NCBI GenBank assembly: GCA_024276305.1
Contig: JAJRXK010000001.1
Location: forward strand, 1-55,624
Length of the DNA: 55,624 bases
Reading direction: 5' to 3'
From: Candidatus Krumholzibacteriota bacterium
Lineage (GTDB): Bacteria; Krumholzibacteriota; Krumholzibacteriia; JAJRXK01
The notes under the pieces are model-generated. The model worked only from the letters and a program-made list of their open reading frames with translations, was not told where the DNA came from and searched no databases. A program made the position numbers and the translations under genes. Every line of letters begins with the position of its first letter. Position 1 is the stretch's first letter. This document shows positions 18,890 through 28,200 of this stretch, piece by piece.

Positions 18890-19438
18890 GTGGCCATCCT
18901 CCGGGAGTATCGAGGCCTTCGACCGCGAATCGGTGAGAGGGTCTACTTGGCCGACGACGTCGTGCTCATCGGCGACGTGGTGGTCGAGGACGGGGCTTCG
19001 ATCTGGTGGGGGAGTGTCCTGCGAGGGGACTGTGGCGCGATTCGAGTGGGTCGCGGATCGAATGTCCAGGAGGGTTCGTTGCTCCACGCCACGACGAATC
19101 TCAGTCGGACGGTGATCGGTCCGGAGGTCACGGTCGGCCATCATGCGATCATTCACGGCGCGACCGTCGAGGAGGGGGCGCTCATCGGAATGAAGAGTAC
19201 CATCCTCGACTTGGCGGTGGTGGGTTCGTTCAGCATCGTGGGGGCGGGAGCCCTGGTCGCAGAACGAGCGGAGATCGCTCCGGATTCCCTGGTGGTCGGA
19301 GTTCCGGCGCGGTGGAAGAAGAACCTCGCTGCGGCGAATCGCGAGCAGAGCCGCGCCCGCGCCCAGGAATACCGGGAGTTGGCTTCCCACTACTTGAAGT
19401 TGCGGGCGGAAGCTGAGCTCCGCGGAGGTTCGGAGTGA
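18890..19438 (+). CDS. Gamma-carbonic-anhydrase-like hexapeptide-repeat protein
   Basis: Left-handed beta-helix protein of the gamma-CA/YrdA family (182 residues). Hexapeptide repeats run from about residue 20 to 150, e.g. VLIGDVVVEDGASIWWGSVL, RGDCGAIRVG and VVGSFSIVGAGALVAE. Three histidines occupy the metal-ligand positions: GSLLHAT and the two in VGHHAIIHG. The C-terminal helix packs against the helix in this family. Activity as a carbonic anhydrase is often not detected for YrdA-type members, so the substrate is uncertain. GTG 18890 is chosen with GAGGAG upstream. The stop overlaps the next start as GTGA. Confidence 0.88.
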   Translation: MAILREYRGLRPRIGERVYLADDVVLIGDVVVEDGASIWWGSVLRGDCGAIRVGRGSNVQEGSLLHATTNLSRTVIGPEVTVGHHAIIHGATVEEGALIGMKSTILDLAVVGSFSIVGAGALVAERAEIAPDSLVVGVPARWKKNLAAANREQSRARAQEYRELASHYLKLRAEAELRGGSE

Positions 19439-21309
19439 GGCCTCGAGTCCTGCGGGTCTTGGTGCTCGGCGGCGCGATCCTCGCACTCGTGCTCTCCGGT
19501 TGTGCACACCCTCCCGGACGTCGGGGATTCGGCCGCCCGGCCCTGAGTGTGGAGCAGGTGCGCGCCGCCCAGGGGATGCTCCAGCAGTTGCGAGCCCGGG
19601 CCGCGGACGAAGAGTGGGCCGAGGCCGAGACTCTGGCCATGGAGATTCTGGAGACCTACCCCGCTTTCGAGAGTGAGGCCGAAGTGCTCTGGATCGGGTC
19701 GTCGGCGGCGCGACACCGCGGACGTCTTCGCACCGCCGAGGAGCTCTGGCAGACTCTGATCCGTGATCATCCCCAGAGTGGCTACTCGATGCAGGCTCAG
19801 TGGGAGCTGGCCGAGCTCTACCGTTCCCGGGGACAGTGGGAGTCCGAAGCTCGGACCCTCATTGCCCTCCATGACCGTCTCGATGCCAGCCAACCGCGAC
19901 GGGACCAGGTCCGGCAGCGCCTGCGCGCATTGCTGGACCAGGATCTGGATCTCTCCGCCCTCGACGTCCTGGCCCGGGAATTCGGACGGACTTTCATCGG
20001 GAGCAGTGCCCACTGGGCGGCGCTGCGTCGTGCCGAGACCGAGGAAGTGGGACCGCGGGAACTGGGGCGCCGGCTGGAGGTCTTCCTTCGCGACTATCCC
20101 CAGAGCCGACATCGAGACGAGGCGCGTGCGTGGTTGGCGCGGCTCGCGAGAGACGGTCAGTACGAGACGCCGGAGGACCTTCGCCTGGCCCGAGTGGATC
20201 GGATCGGAGTGCTCTGCCCCTTGAGTGGAGAGTATGCGACGCTGGGCCAAGCGCTCTACGACGGAGCTCTCTTGGCCCTCGAGGAACACAATCGAGCCAG
20301 CGGTGACTCTCTCTCGATGGTGGGGCTGGACACGCGGGGCGACGAAGTCGTCGCGGTGCAGGCGGCTCGAACGCTCATCGAAAAAGATCGAGTGATCGCC
20401 ATCGTGGGGGCGCTGACCTCGTCCACCACCACGGCCGTCGCGGTGCTCTGCCAAGAACGGGGAGTCCCTCTGGTCTCTCCCACCGCGACCAACGAGAACA
20501 TCAGTCAGTTGGGCGAGTTCGTCTTTCAGACCAATCTGACCCGGGACTTCGAAACCCGATTGGTGGCCCAGGCCGCGGTCCAAGCCCTGTTGCGGCGCCG
20601 GTTTGCCATCCTCTATCCCGACGACGAGGATGGGAGAGCGAAGGCCGATGTCTTTGCCGCCGAGATCGAAGCCCTGGGGGCGAGGGTCGTGGCCAGCGAG
20701 CCCCTGCATCGGGGACAGACCGATTTCCGCCAGGCCATTACGCGGGTGCGGGAGGCCGGACCCGAAGCTCTGTTTCTCCCCATCGCACCCAGCGAGATGC
20801 GGTTGCTCGGGCCGCAGCTCGTCTTCCACGACCTTCGGGTCCAGCTGCTCGGGCCGAGCACCTGGATCAACACCGGCCTTCTGCGGCAGGCCCAGGACAG
20901 CCTCGATCGCGCGGTCGTCCCCAGTGATCAGGCTCTGGTCTCGCAAGCGGAGAGCGAGCACTTCGCGCGGCAGTGGAGACGACGCTTCCCCGAGCGGGCG
21001 GCCAATCCCTTCGCGCAGAAGAGCTACTTTGCGATGCGGCGAGTGATCAACTCTCTCGATCCGACGGGGGAGGACACCCGCGAACGTCTGCGTTCGAAGA
21101 TTGCCGCCGCCTTCCTGGCGCCGGGACTGCAGGGCGGTAGCCCCTTCCTCAAGCTGCGGGTACTGGCCGAGGGGAAGGAGTTCCCCTTCCCGGTGGAGGA
21201 CTTTCCCGGGCTGCAGAACCCACCGCCAGCGGAGGCCGACAGCTTGGATCACCACGACCTGCCCCTCGAGTCGGATGGCGTCGATCCGGCCGGAGACGCT
21301 TCAGGGTGA
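19435..21309 (+). CDS. LpoA-like lipoprotein: TPR region plus type 1 periplasmic-binding domain
   Basis: 624-residue lipoprotein with an excellent lipobox LSGC (Cys23). Residues 35-235 are helical with TPR-like repeats (AEELWQTLIRDHPQSGYSMQAQ and ELGRRLEVFLRDYPQSRHRDEA). Residues 255-600 form a Peripla_BP_6 / branched-chain-amino-acid-receptor-type domain: VLCPLSGEYATLGQALYDGA, IVGALTSSTTTAVAVLCQERG, VSPTATNENISQLG and FRQAITRVREAGPEALFLP. This TPR + PBP arrangement resembles LpoA, an outer-membrane activator of penicillin-binding protein 1A; without ABC permease genes nearby a transport role is less likely. GTG 19435 overlaps the preceding stop. The gene ends in a 9-bp convergent overlap with the TonB-like gene. 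Confidence 0.82.
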   Translation: MRPRVLRVLVLGGAILALVLSGCAHPPGRRGFGRPALSVEQVRAAQGMLQQLRARAADEEWAEAETLAMEILETYPAFESEAEVLWIGSSAARHRGRLRTAEELWQTLIRDHPQSGYSMQAQWELAELYRSRGQWESEARTLIALHDRLDASQPRRDQVRQRLRALLDQDLDLSALDVLAREFGRTFIGSSAHWAALRRAETEEVGPRELGRRLEVFLRDYPQSRHRDEARAWLARLARDGQYETPEDLRLARVDRIGVLCPLSGEYATLGQALYDGALLALEEHNRASGDSLSMVGLDTRGDEVVAVQAARTLIEKDRVIAIVGALTSSTTTAVAVLCQERGVPLVSPTATNENISQLGEFVFQTNLTRDFETRLVAQAAVQALLRRRFAILYPDDEDGRAKADVFAAEIEALGARVVASEPLHRGQTDFRQAITRVREAGPEALFLPIAPSEMRLLGPQLVFHDLRVQLLGPSTWINTGLLRQAQDSLDRAVVPSDQALVSQAESEHFARQWRRRFPERAANPFAQKSYFAMRRVINSLDPTGEDTRERLRSKIAAAFLAPGLQGGSPFLKLRVLAEGKEFPFPVEDFPGLQNPPPAEADSLDHHDLPLESDGVDPAGDASG

Positions 21310-22047
21310 GCCGGAGGCCGGATGCTGGTCAGAGGCCGTAGGGGACGGGGGTCCAGTGGTGAACACGAAGTTGATCTGATCCCAGAAACCGCTTGGCATT
21401 CCGTCAATTAGAAGCGGTTTGTAGACCCATTTCCGCACCGCTTCCAGGACGGCCTCGGCGAAGAGGTTTCCCCCGTTGTTGCCCCGGAGATAGGCCTCTG
21501 CCACGTGGCCGCTCTCGTCCACGTACATCGCCACCGACACCACGATGCGCCGCTGACGGAGGGAGGCACTGGCCTGCAGGGGGTAGGTCGGGTTCACCGA
21601 CTGGAGGAGGACGAATTGCATCGACTGCTGGGCCGCACGGCTGCGTCGGACCTGGGCCTGGGGGTCGTCTTGGCGAGAGTGGGAGGTCCCATCACGGTTG
21701 ATTCGAGAATCCTGAGGGATCCCGCGACCCGTCTCCTGGTCGAGAGGGCGGGGGTCGGGGTTCTCGGCCAGAATCCTCTCCGTCAGCTGAGGGTCCACGC
21801 CCTGAGTCGTGGCGGCGAGCTGACGGAATTCCTCCTGGCTGACCTCGTCGATGGGGGTGTCCGGGATCACCTCGATGTTGTCCAGAATCTCGAGGGGACC
21901 CTCGATTCCGGTACGGCGATACCACTCGCCTTCGGGATCGCCCTGGGGCCCGAAGAGGACCACGAGGATCAGGCCGAGGACCACCGCCGCCACCGCCGCC
22001 ATCAGGCGCTGGGAATAGCCCCATCTCTCTTCGAGTTTGCGATCCAT
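21301..22047 (-). CDS. TonB-domain protein
   Basis: Only minus-strand gene in the window. The chosen start (codon at 22047) gives 248 residues: short cytoplasmic N-terminus, one membrane helix at about residues 14-34 (RLMAAVAAVVLGLILVVLFG), a periplasmic linker, and a C-terminal TonB-type domain (VSVAMYVDESGHVAEAYLRG and AEAVLEAVRKWVYKPLLIDG). TonB transduces proton-motive force to outer-membrane transporters, but isolated TonB-CTD proteins also have other envelope roles; no exbB/exbD are nearby. GGGAAG precedes the start. A longer form from GTG 22185 would run through the selA promoter and is less likely. It is divergent from selA and convergent with the LpoA-like gene. Confidence 0.85.
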   Translation of the reverse strand: MDRKLEERWGYSQRLMAAVAAVVLGLILVVLFGPQGDPEGEWYRRTGIEGPLEILDNIEVIPDTPIDEVSQEEFRQLAATTQGVDPQLTERILAENPDPRPLDQETGRGIPQDSRINRDGTSHSRQDDPQAQVRRSRAAQQSMQFVLLQSVNPTYPLQASASLRQRRIVVSVAMYVDESGHVAEAYLRGNNGGNLFAEAVLEAVRKWVYKPLLIDGMPSGFWDQINFVFTTGPPSPTASDQHPASGSP

Positions 22048-22123
22048 AACTTCCCGTGAGACAAGGGCTTCGGGGGAGGTCTCCAAGTACCTTCGGAGCA
22101 GCGGGGGCTGGGGCTCGCGCGGT

Positions 22124-22152
22124 TTGACCCGCAGCGGGGGCTGTGCTAGGTT
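22124..22152 (+). promoter_or_regulatory. Candidate promoter for the selA-smc-ftsY-rib-nusB unit
   Basis: TTGACC (22124-22129), 17-bp spacer, TAGGTT (22147-22152). Predicted start near 22159, about 57 nt before the selA ATG. Because all downstream genes to nusB overlap or nearly abut, this could drive about 11.7 kb. Confidence 0.45.
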
Positions 22153-22215
22153 GCGCCCACTGCGAGCGTGCTCCACGTTCCTCACCTATCGCGGTGGTGG
22201 CACCGCTCCAAATCC

Positions 22216-23685
22216 ATGACCGATCTTCTTCGCCTCCTTCCCTCGATGAGCCAAGTGCTCGCCCGACCCGGGGTGAGGGCCCTCCTCGACGAGTGGCAAC
22301 GGGACGTCGTCTGCGACGTGGCGAGAGGAGTTCTCGACGAGCTTCGTCGCAGTCTCCGCCAGGGTCAAAGCCTTCCCGACCTTCCCGCATCCGGAGTCGA
22401 TGAGGATTTCCTTCTGCATCTGACCGAGGACCGGCTCCGCTGCGGGATGGAGGAGCTCGGCCGTCCCCACCTCCGCCGGGTGGTCAATGCCACGGGAGTC
22501 CTGCTTCACACCAATCTTGGGCGGGCTCGCCTCTCGACGCAAGCGGCGGCCGAGGCCGCCCGGGCGGCGACCGAGGCGGTGTCTCTGGAGGTCGACCTCG
22601 AGACGGGGCGGCGGGGCCGGCGCGCGGCGCGAGTGGAGCGCCTGGTCGCCCTGCTCACCGGAGCTTCTCGAACGGTGGTGGTCAACAACGGGGCCGCCGC
22701 GCTGTGGTTGGCGGTGCGTGCCCTCGCAGCGCGAGGGGGGCGGGTCTTGGTCTCGAGAGGGGAGCAAGTGGCCATCGGGGGGAGCTTCCGGATGCCGGAG
22801 CTTCTGCGAACCACCGGTGCCCGGATGGTCGACGTGGGCACCACCAACCGAACGACGGTGGAGGACTATGCGGCCGAGCTGCGCGACGGTGACCTTCTGT
22901 TGAAGGTCCATCCCAGCAACTACCGCGTGGTGGGATTCCACGAGGAGGCGTCGGTCGAGGCCCTCGCCGACCTCAGCCGGGAGCGGGGCGCGCGGCTGAT
23001 CTATGATGCGGGAAGTGGAAGTCTGGTCGACTCCTCCCGCTACGGACTGCGGGGAGAGGCGACGGTGGCGGCCTGTCTCGACGCCGGCGCGGCCGTGGTC
23101 ACCTTCAGCGGGGACAAGCTTCTGGGCGGACCCCAGGCGGGGCTGGCGGTGGGAGAGGCCGACTCCGTCGAGCGCATGGCGAAGCACCCGCTGATGCGGG
23201 CACTGCGGGTCGACAAGATGGTCTTGGCCTCTCTCGAGGCCACCCTCCTCGCCTACGCGCGGCGGGGAGGGAGCCCCGCTCCGGCCCTTCCCTTCTACGA
23301 AGCTCTCGAAGTCGGGGAGCCGGAGCTGCGACGGCGTGCCCAGCGTCTGGCCGAGGACCTGGCTTCGACTCGTCCTCGGGGCTGGCGGATCGAGCCTCGG
23401 TCCAGCCGGGCTTCGGTGGGGGGAGGCTCCTTCGCCGATCAGAGCCTGGAGAGCTGGGAGGTCGGGTTGGTGGCGCCGACCGAGCGAGCGGCTCTCCGAC
23501 TGCATCAGGCCTTGCGTCGGGCCGAGCCCGCCGTGTACACCCGAATCGACGGTTGCGAGGTCGGGCTCGATCTGCGAGCGGTGCCGGAGACGGAAATCGA
23601 AATCCTCGGGCGCCAGGTCGGCGCGCAGTGGTCTCGGTCCCAAGAACCATCGGTGCGAATGCGGCAGGGGGAGGAAGGTCGATGA
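22216..23685 (+). CDS. selA: L-seryl-tRNA(Sec) selenium transferase
   Basis: PLP enzyme converting Ser-tRNA(Sec) to Sec-tRNA(Sec) with selenophosphate. The 489-residue protein fits the family. N-terminal tRNA-binding helices start with LLRLLPSMSQVLARPG; the core shows VVNATGVLLHTNLGRARLS, LEVDLETGRRGRR, VVVNNGAAALWLAV and NYRVVGF. The PLP lysine lies in SGDKLLGGPQAG (Lys301). ATG 22216 begins the family N-terminus although no good Shine-Dalgarno precedes it. No selB, selD or tRNA(Sec) is in this window, so selenocysteine use must be checked genome-wide. The end overlaps the next gene as ATGA. Confidence 0.93.
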   Translation: MTDLLRLLPSMSQVLARPGVRALLDEWQRDVVCDVARGVLDELRRSLRQGQSLPDLPASGVDEDFLLHLTEDRLRCGMEELGRPHLRRVVNATGVLLHTNLGRARLSTQAAAEAARAATEAVSLEVDLETGRRGRRAARVERLVALLTGASRTVVVNNGAAALWLAVRALAARGGRVLVSRGEQVAIGGSFRMPELLRTTGARMVDVGTTNRTTVEDYAAELRDGDLLLKVHPSNYRVVGFHEEASVEALADLSRERGARLIYDAGSGSLVDSSRYGLRGEATVAACLDAGAAVVTFSGDKLLGGPQAGLAVGEADSVERMAKHPLMRALRVDKMVLASLEATLLAYARRGGSPAPALPFYEALEVGEPELRRRAQRLAEDLASTRPRGWRIEPRSSRASVGGGSFADQSLESWEVGLVAPTERAALRLHQALRRAEPAVYTRIDGCEVGLDLRAVPETEIEILGRQVGAQWSRSQEPSVRMRQGEEGR

Positions 23686-25211
23686 ACGATCGTCACCAGG
23701 ATTCGAATTCGAAGGTCCCGTCCCGAGGTGGCGAGGGCGGCTATGACTGGCTCACCCAGCCCGCCTCGGAGGGTCAGGCATCCCCCGAGATCCTCTACGC
23801 GACCGCGCTGCGAGTGGGAGTGGACGCCTGGGAGGATTCCACCCTGGCCGAGGAGCTCGAATCCTTGGCCGAGACCCTCGCCTCCGGCTTGTCCGCAGAT
23901 GAGGATCCTGACGCGGGGCGAGTCTTTCAGGTCACCGACCTCGTCGAGGAACCCGAGGGAAGGGTCCGCCTCGCGCTCAGCCTGGCCCGGAATCTGCGCG
24001 AACGCGGGTTGGAGGTCATCCTCGTCGATGCCGATCTCCGATTCGTGGGGCTGGCTCGACACCTGGACGAATCCCTCGCCGACGCCGAAGGATTCGTCGA
24101 TGCCCTGGAATACGGTGCGTCCGCCGCTGCACTCCTGAAGGCGACTCCGAGGGAGGGAGTTCGTGTTCTGCCGGTCGGATCCTATCGTCCCGATCACACG
24201 CATCTGCTCTCCGACGACGCCCTCCGGCGGCTGGTCCGGCAACTGCGAGCCGCGGCGGATGTCGTCTTCCTCTTGGCCCCCGCCTGGACCGCGGATGGCC
24301 GATTCCACCCCCTGCTGGTTCACAGCGATCAGGTCATTCTGGGTTTCGACCTCGACCGGTCGTCGGCCGAGCCTCTGGCGGCGTTGCGGCGCTACCTCGA
24401 TGGACTGGGCATTCCTCTCGCTCCGCTGGTGGTGCGGGTGACGGACGATCCCGCGGACGGGGCGGTCGAGGTCGCGTTGGAGGAGAACCGCCAGACCACC
24501 GCCGCGGCCTCGGATCGGTCGTCGGGCCCTTCCCCGATCGAGTCTCCCTACGGGATCCGGCCGGAGTTGGGCGACGAGGCTTCGAGTCCGGGGGTGCGTC
24601 GACTCCTGATCGGCCTGGTCTTGGTGCTGGTGGCCTTCGTGGGATGGTGGGGGTGGACCGAAATGCGGGCTGCGCCATCCAAGACTCTTCCGCTCGAGGT
24701 GGCGGATCTGAGTCCAGCTCCCGAAGTGGCGACGGATCTCTCCGCCGCAGGTCTGGATTCCGAGACGGCGGCAAGCGCTGATTCGTCGGGGGCGGGGGTG
24801 TCGGCGGCAGCGGCTGCCATGGAGTCGGTTTCGATCGTCGAGCCCGAGGAGCAGGCGATCCCAGTGGCGGAGGAGCCCCCCCGGTCCGAGCTTGGTTCTT
24901 CTTCCGCATCGCCGTCGCCGGCGGAGGAGCTTTCTTCGGAAAGACTTCCGGCCGAGCTCTTCCTGGCCGTGCACGACGGTTGGGCCCTGCACCCCTGGAG
25001 CTTCGCCGACTCCAGTGATGCCGCGGCCGCGATGCTCTCCCTCGAGCGTCAGGGGATGCATCCCGTGGTGCATTCGGCGACGGTGAAGGGAAGGCTTTGG
25101 TATCGAGTTCTGGTCGGGAACTTCGAGTCCCGGGAGCAGGCCTGGGCCGCGCGCGAGTTGTTGTCCGAAAGGGTTCGGACGGATTGGGTGGGAGTGGTGA
25201 GAGTTCGGTAG
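23682..25211 (+). CDS. Degenerate ParA/BY-kinase-like domain + transmembrane helix + SPOR domain protein
   Basis: 509-residue three-part protein. Residues 75-270 resemble a MinD/ParA/BY-kinase Rossmann P-loop domain: RVFQVTDLVEEPEGRVRLAL followed by LARNLRERGLEVILVDADLR, where VILVDADLR matches the second Walker motif. At the P-loop position PEGRVR replaces the expected GEGKS/T, so the catalytic Lys and Ser/Thr are missing and ATP hydrolysis is unlikely. One membrane helix lies at 307-326, then a Ser/Ala/Glu-rich linker, and a SPOR-type domain at about 425-509 (DAAAAMLSLERQGMHPVV, LWYRVLVGNFESREQAWAA). Inferred topology is cytoplasmic ATPase-like domain and periplasmic peptidoglycan-binding SPOR. 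It lies directly before smc-ftsY, suggesting a link between septum and chromosome. Function is inferred. Confidence 0.75.
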   Translation: MNDRHQDSNSKVPSRGGEGGYDWLTQPASEGQASPEILYATALRVGVDAWEDSTLAEELESLAETLASGLSADEDPDAGRVFQVTDLVEEPEGRVRLALSLARNLRERGLEVILVDADLRFVGLARHLDESLADAEGFVDALEYGASAAALLKATPREGVRVLPVGSYRPDHTHLLSDDALRRLVRQLRAAADVVFLLAPAWTADGRFHPLLVHSDQVILGFDLDRSSAEPLAALRRYLDGLGIPLAPLVVRVTDDPADGAVEVALEENRQTTAAASDRSSGPSPIESPYGIRPELGDEASSPGVRRLLIGLVLVLVAFVGWWGWTEMRAAPSKTLPLEVADLSPAPEVATDLSAAGLDSETAASADSSGAGVSAAAAAMESVSIVEPEEQAIPVAEEPPRSELGSSSASPSPAEELSSERLPAELFLAVHDGWALHPWSFADSSDAAAAMLSLERQGMHPVVHSATVKGRLWYRVLVGNFESREQAWAARELLSERVRTDWVGVVRVR

Positions 25212-25259
25212 AGCTGGAGTTCGTCGGCTCGACGAGTCGACTTCGGGAGGGGTTGCACC

Positions 25260-28200
25260 TTGCGACTGAAGCGTGTGGAGATGATCGGGTTCAAGTCCTT
25301 CATGGACCGAACCGTGTTGGACTTTCGGGACGGCATCACCTGCGTGCTCGGACCCAACGGTTGTGGAAAGAGCAATGTGGTCGACGCGGTGCGTTGGGTG
25401 CTCGGTGAACAGAGCGCCAAGCAACTCCGCGGCGAGAAGATGGAAGACGTCATCTTCAAGGGGACCCGGCGGCGCAAGCCGATGTCCTCGGCCGAAGTGA
25501 GCCTGGTCTTCGACAACACCGCTCAGCGATTGAATCTGCCCTACGCCGAAGTGGCAGTGACTCGGCGGGTCTCCCGAGCGGGGACCAGCGACTACTTCCT
25601 GAACAAGACTCCCTGTCGGCTCAAGGACATTCGGGATCTCTTCTACGACACCGGGGTCGGCAACAATGCCTACTCCGTGATCGAGCAGGAGATCGTGGGG
25701 CAGGTGCTCGACCCATCGGAGGACAAGGTTCGGACGATTCTCGAAGAGGGTTCGGGGATCGTCCGCTACAAAGTGAAGCGCAAAGAAGCGCTGCGGAAAC
25801 TCGACCTCACCGAACGTGATTTGCTCCGGGTCGAGGACATCATCGAGGAAATCGGTCGCCAGGTCCGCAGCCTCGCCCGTCAAGTGGGCAAGGCGCGGCG
25901 CCATCAGCGTCTCTACGGCGAAGTGAAGGCCCTGGAATTCGTCCGCGCGCACATGAAGAGGCAGCAGCTCCAGGCCGAGCTCGACACTCTCCGCGACAAG
26001 GACCAAGAGCTGCGGGCCGAAGGCAGTGGCGACGACGCCGAGGCTTCTCGCATCGAGTCCCAAGTCTCCCAGCTCCGGCCCGAACTCGACGGTCTCGAAG
26101 ACCGGCGCCGCGAGAAGGCGCAGGCGCTCTCGGAGGTCGAGTCCCAACTCAATCGCATCGAAGGGGAACTCCTGGTTCTGCAGGAGAAGATCGCCTCGGG
26201 GCAGCGCCGTCGTGAGGAGATCTCGGCCGAGATGGAGCGTGGCGGGTCGCGGGCCACCCAACTCCGAGAGGAGCAGGAGCAGGCCGAGGTCGAGCACGCA
26301 GCGGTGGTGGAGCGCTTGCGCGAGCGAGAGGCGGGAGTGAAGGCCCGGGAGGCCGCAGCCCAGGAGGTTGGAGCGACCTTCGAGCAGGCCCGCCGAGAGC
26401 TCGCCCAAGCCCAGCAGATGTCCCTGGGATTCCTGCGTCAGGAGGCGGATCAAAAGCAGGACATCACTGCGGCCGAGACCAAATTGGAGGCATTGCGTCA
26501 GCAGGAAGATCGGCTGCGCCAGACGCAGGGAGAGTCGGAACAGCGACTGCAAACCCTGCGGGAGCAGTTGACGGACATCGAATCGCAAGTGGAAGCCAAA
26601 CACCGCGAGATCGACGAAAAGCAGCAGGCCTTGGTCACCGTCGAGTCGGAGGTTAAGACTTCGGACGAACAGTTGCAGCAGTGTTCCCAACTGCGCAATG
26701 CGGCGTCCGATGAGTTGGCGCGGGTGGAGAGCCGTCACGAAATGGCCCTGAAGCTGGCCGAGGACTATGAAGGCTATCGTGCCGGTGCGGCTACTCTGCT
26801 CAAGGACGAACAGTTGAAAGGCCGGGTCAAGGGAGCCATGGCCGAGCGGCTCAAGGTCGAGCCGGACTATGCGGCGGCCTTCGAGCTCCTCTTCGGCGAG
26901 GATGCGGATGCCCTCCTCGTCGACGCCGTCGGTGATGCTCGGGACCTCGCTCAGCGACTGGTCGACGAGGAACTCGGACTCGCCAGTTTCGTGGCCGACC
27001 TCGGACGCAGTTCCAATCAGCCTCTCGATGACAGTGGAGTTCCGGGACGTGCGGCGACGGATCTGGTGCAGGTCGATGCCGAGGCTCAGGGCGTCCTCTC
27101 GAGATGGCTCTCTCGGGTGAGAGTGGTCGAGACCAGCCGCGAGGCCGTCGATGGGGTTCTGGAATACGCGGGGCGGGGTTTCAGTTTCCTCTCCAGAGAT
27201 GGCCTCTACTTGCGACATGATGGATTGGTTCGGGGAGGATCGGGGGCTCGTCGTGCGCTCTCTCTCTTCGGCCGTCGAGACCAAGTCGAACAGCTGGCGG
27301 AAGAAGTGCAGAGGCGTCGTTCGCTCCTCGCCGAACGGGAGCGAGAGGAGCAGGCGCACCGCGAAGCCCTGCGGGTGGCCCGGGAACGGGTGACCGAGGT
27401 TCAACGCGAGTTGAGCGAATCACGTCAGGCCGCAGCCGCGCTCCAGCAACAGCTCGCATCGCGCCAGGGAATGGTGGAGCGAGAGCAGGAGGAAGGCCGG
27501 CGCAACGAGACCCAACTTCGTCAGGTCGAAGCGGAGATGCAGGAGCTCCTCGCCGAGGTCGAAAGCTTGCGGCTGAGCTTGGGCCGACATGGCGAGAGTC
27601 AGGAGGCATCCCAGAGGCGGGTCGAAGAGCTCACCAGCCGGGTGGCGGAACTCGAGGCCGAGCGAGATCGACAGGCGGAGGAGTTGGGGGAGGCCCGACT
27701 CGCGCTCACCCACGACCGAGGAGTCGATCGGGAGTTACGGGGAAGGCGCGATCGACTCGAGAACATGCGCAGCGAACTCGACGAGCGTCTGCGGAACCTC
27801 GATGCGGAGGGCGCCACGCTGGAGAAGAACGTGGCCCAGTGGCAGGAGGAAGTCCGGTCTCGTCGCGAAGAAGTCGATGGACTCTATCGGATGCGGTCGC
27901 AGCGGCAGGAGGATCTGCGCGAGGTCAACGAGATCATCGACGGCAAGCGCAACGAAGTGGAGCAGCTACGCGAGCAGCTGCGACTGGTGCACGAACGGCA
28001 GAAGCAGAAGGCCGATGCCTTGCACGAAGTGGAGACGCAGATCACCAAGGTCGAGCTCACGCTGGCCAACCTCGAGGACCGCATCCAGGAGAAGTTCGAG
28101 ACCACGGTGGAGGAGGGTTATCAGGCCATCGAAGAAGGCCAACTCCCGTCGGACCTCGTGCGTGAGGAGGACACTTATCAGCTCTCCCAGGTCGAGGAGA

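Noticed and set aside
19435-21309. Branched-chain amino-acid ABC transporter binding protein
   Set aside because: No permease or ATPase gene lies nearby and the N-terminal TPR region fits an LpoA-like architecture better.
22048-22185. Longer TonB-like protein starting at GTG 22185
   Set aside because: It lacks a ribosome-binding site and would span the candidate selA promoter; the start at 22047 has GGGAAG upstream and directly precedes the membrane helix.
23505-27404. A 1299-codon open frame on the minus strand opposite smc
   Set aside because: It mirrors codon bias of smc at high GC, has no recognisable domain, and the + strand gene is certain.
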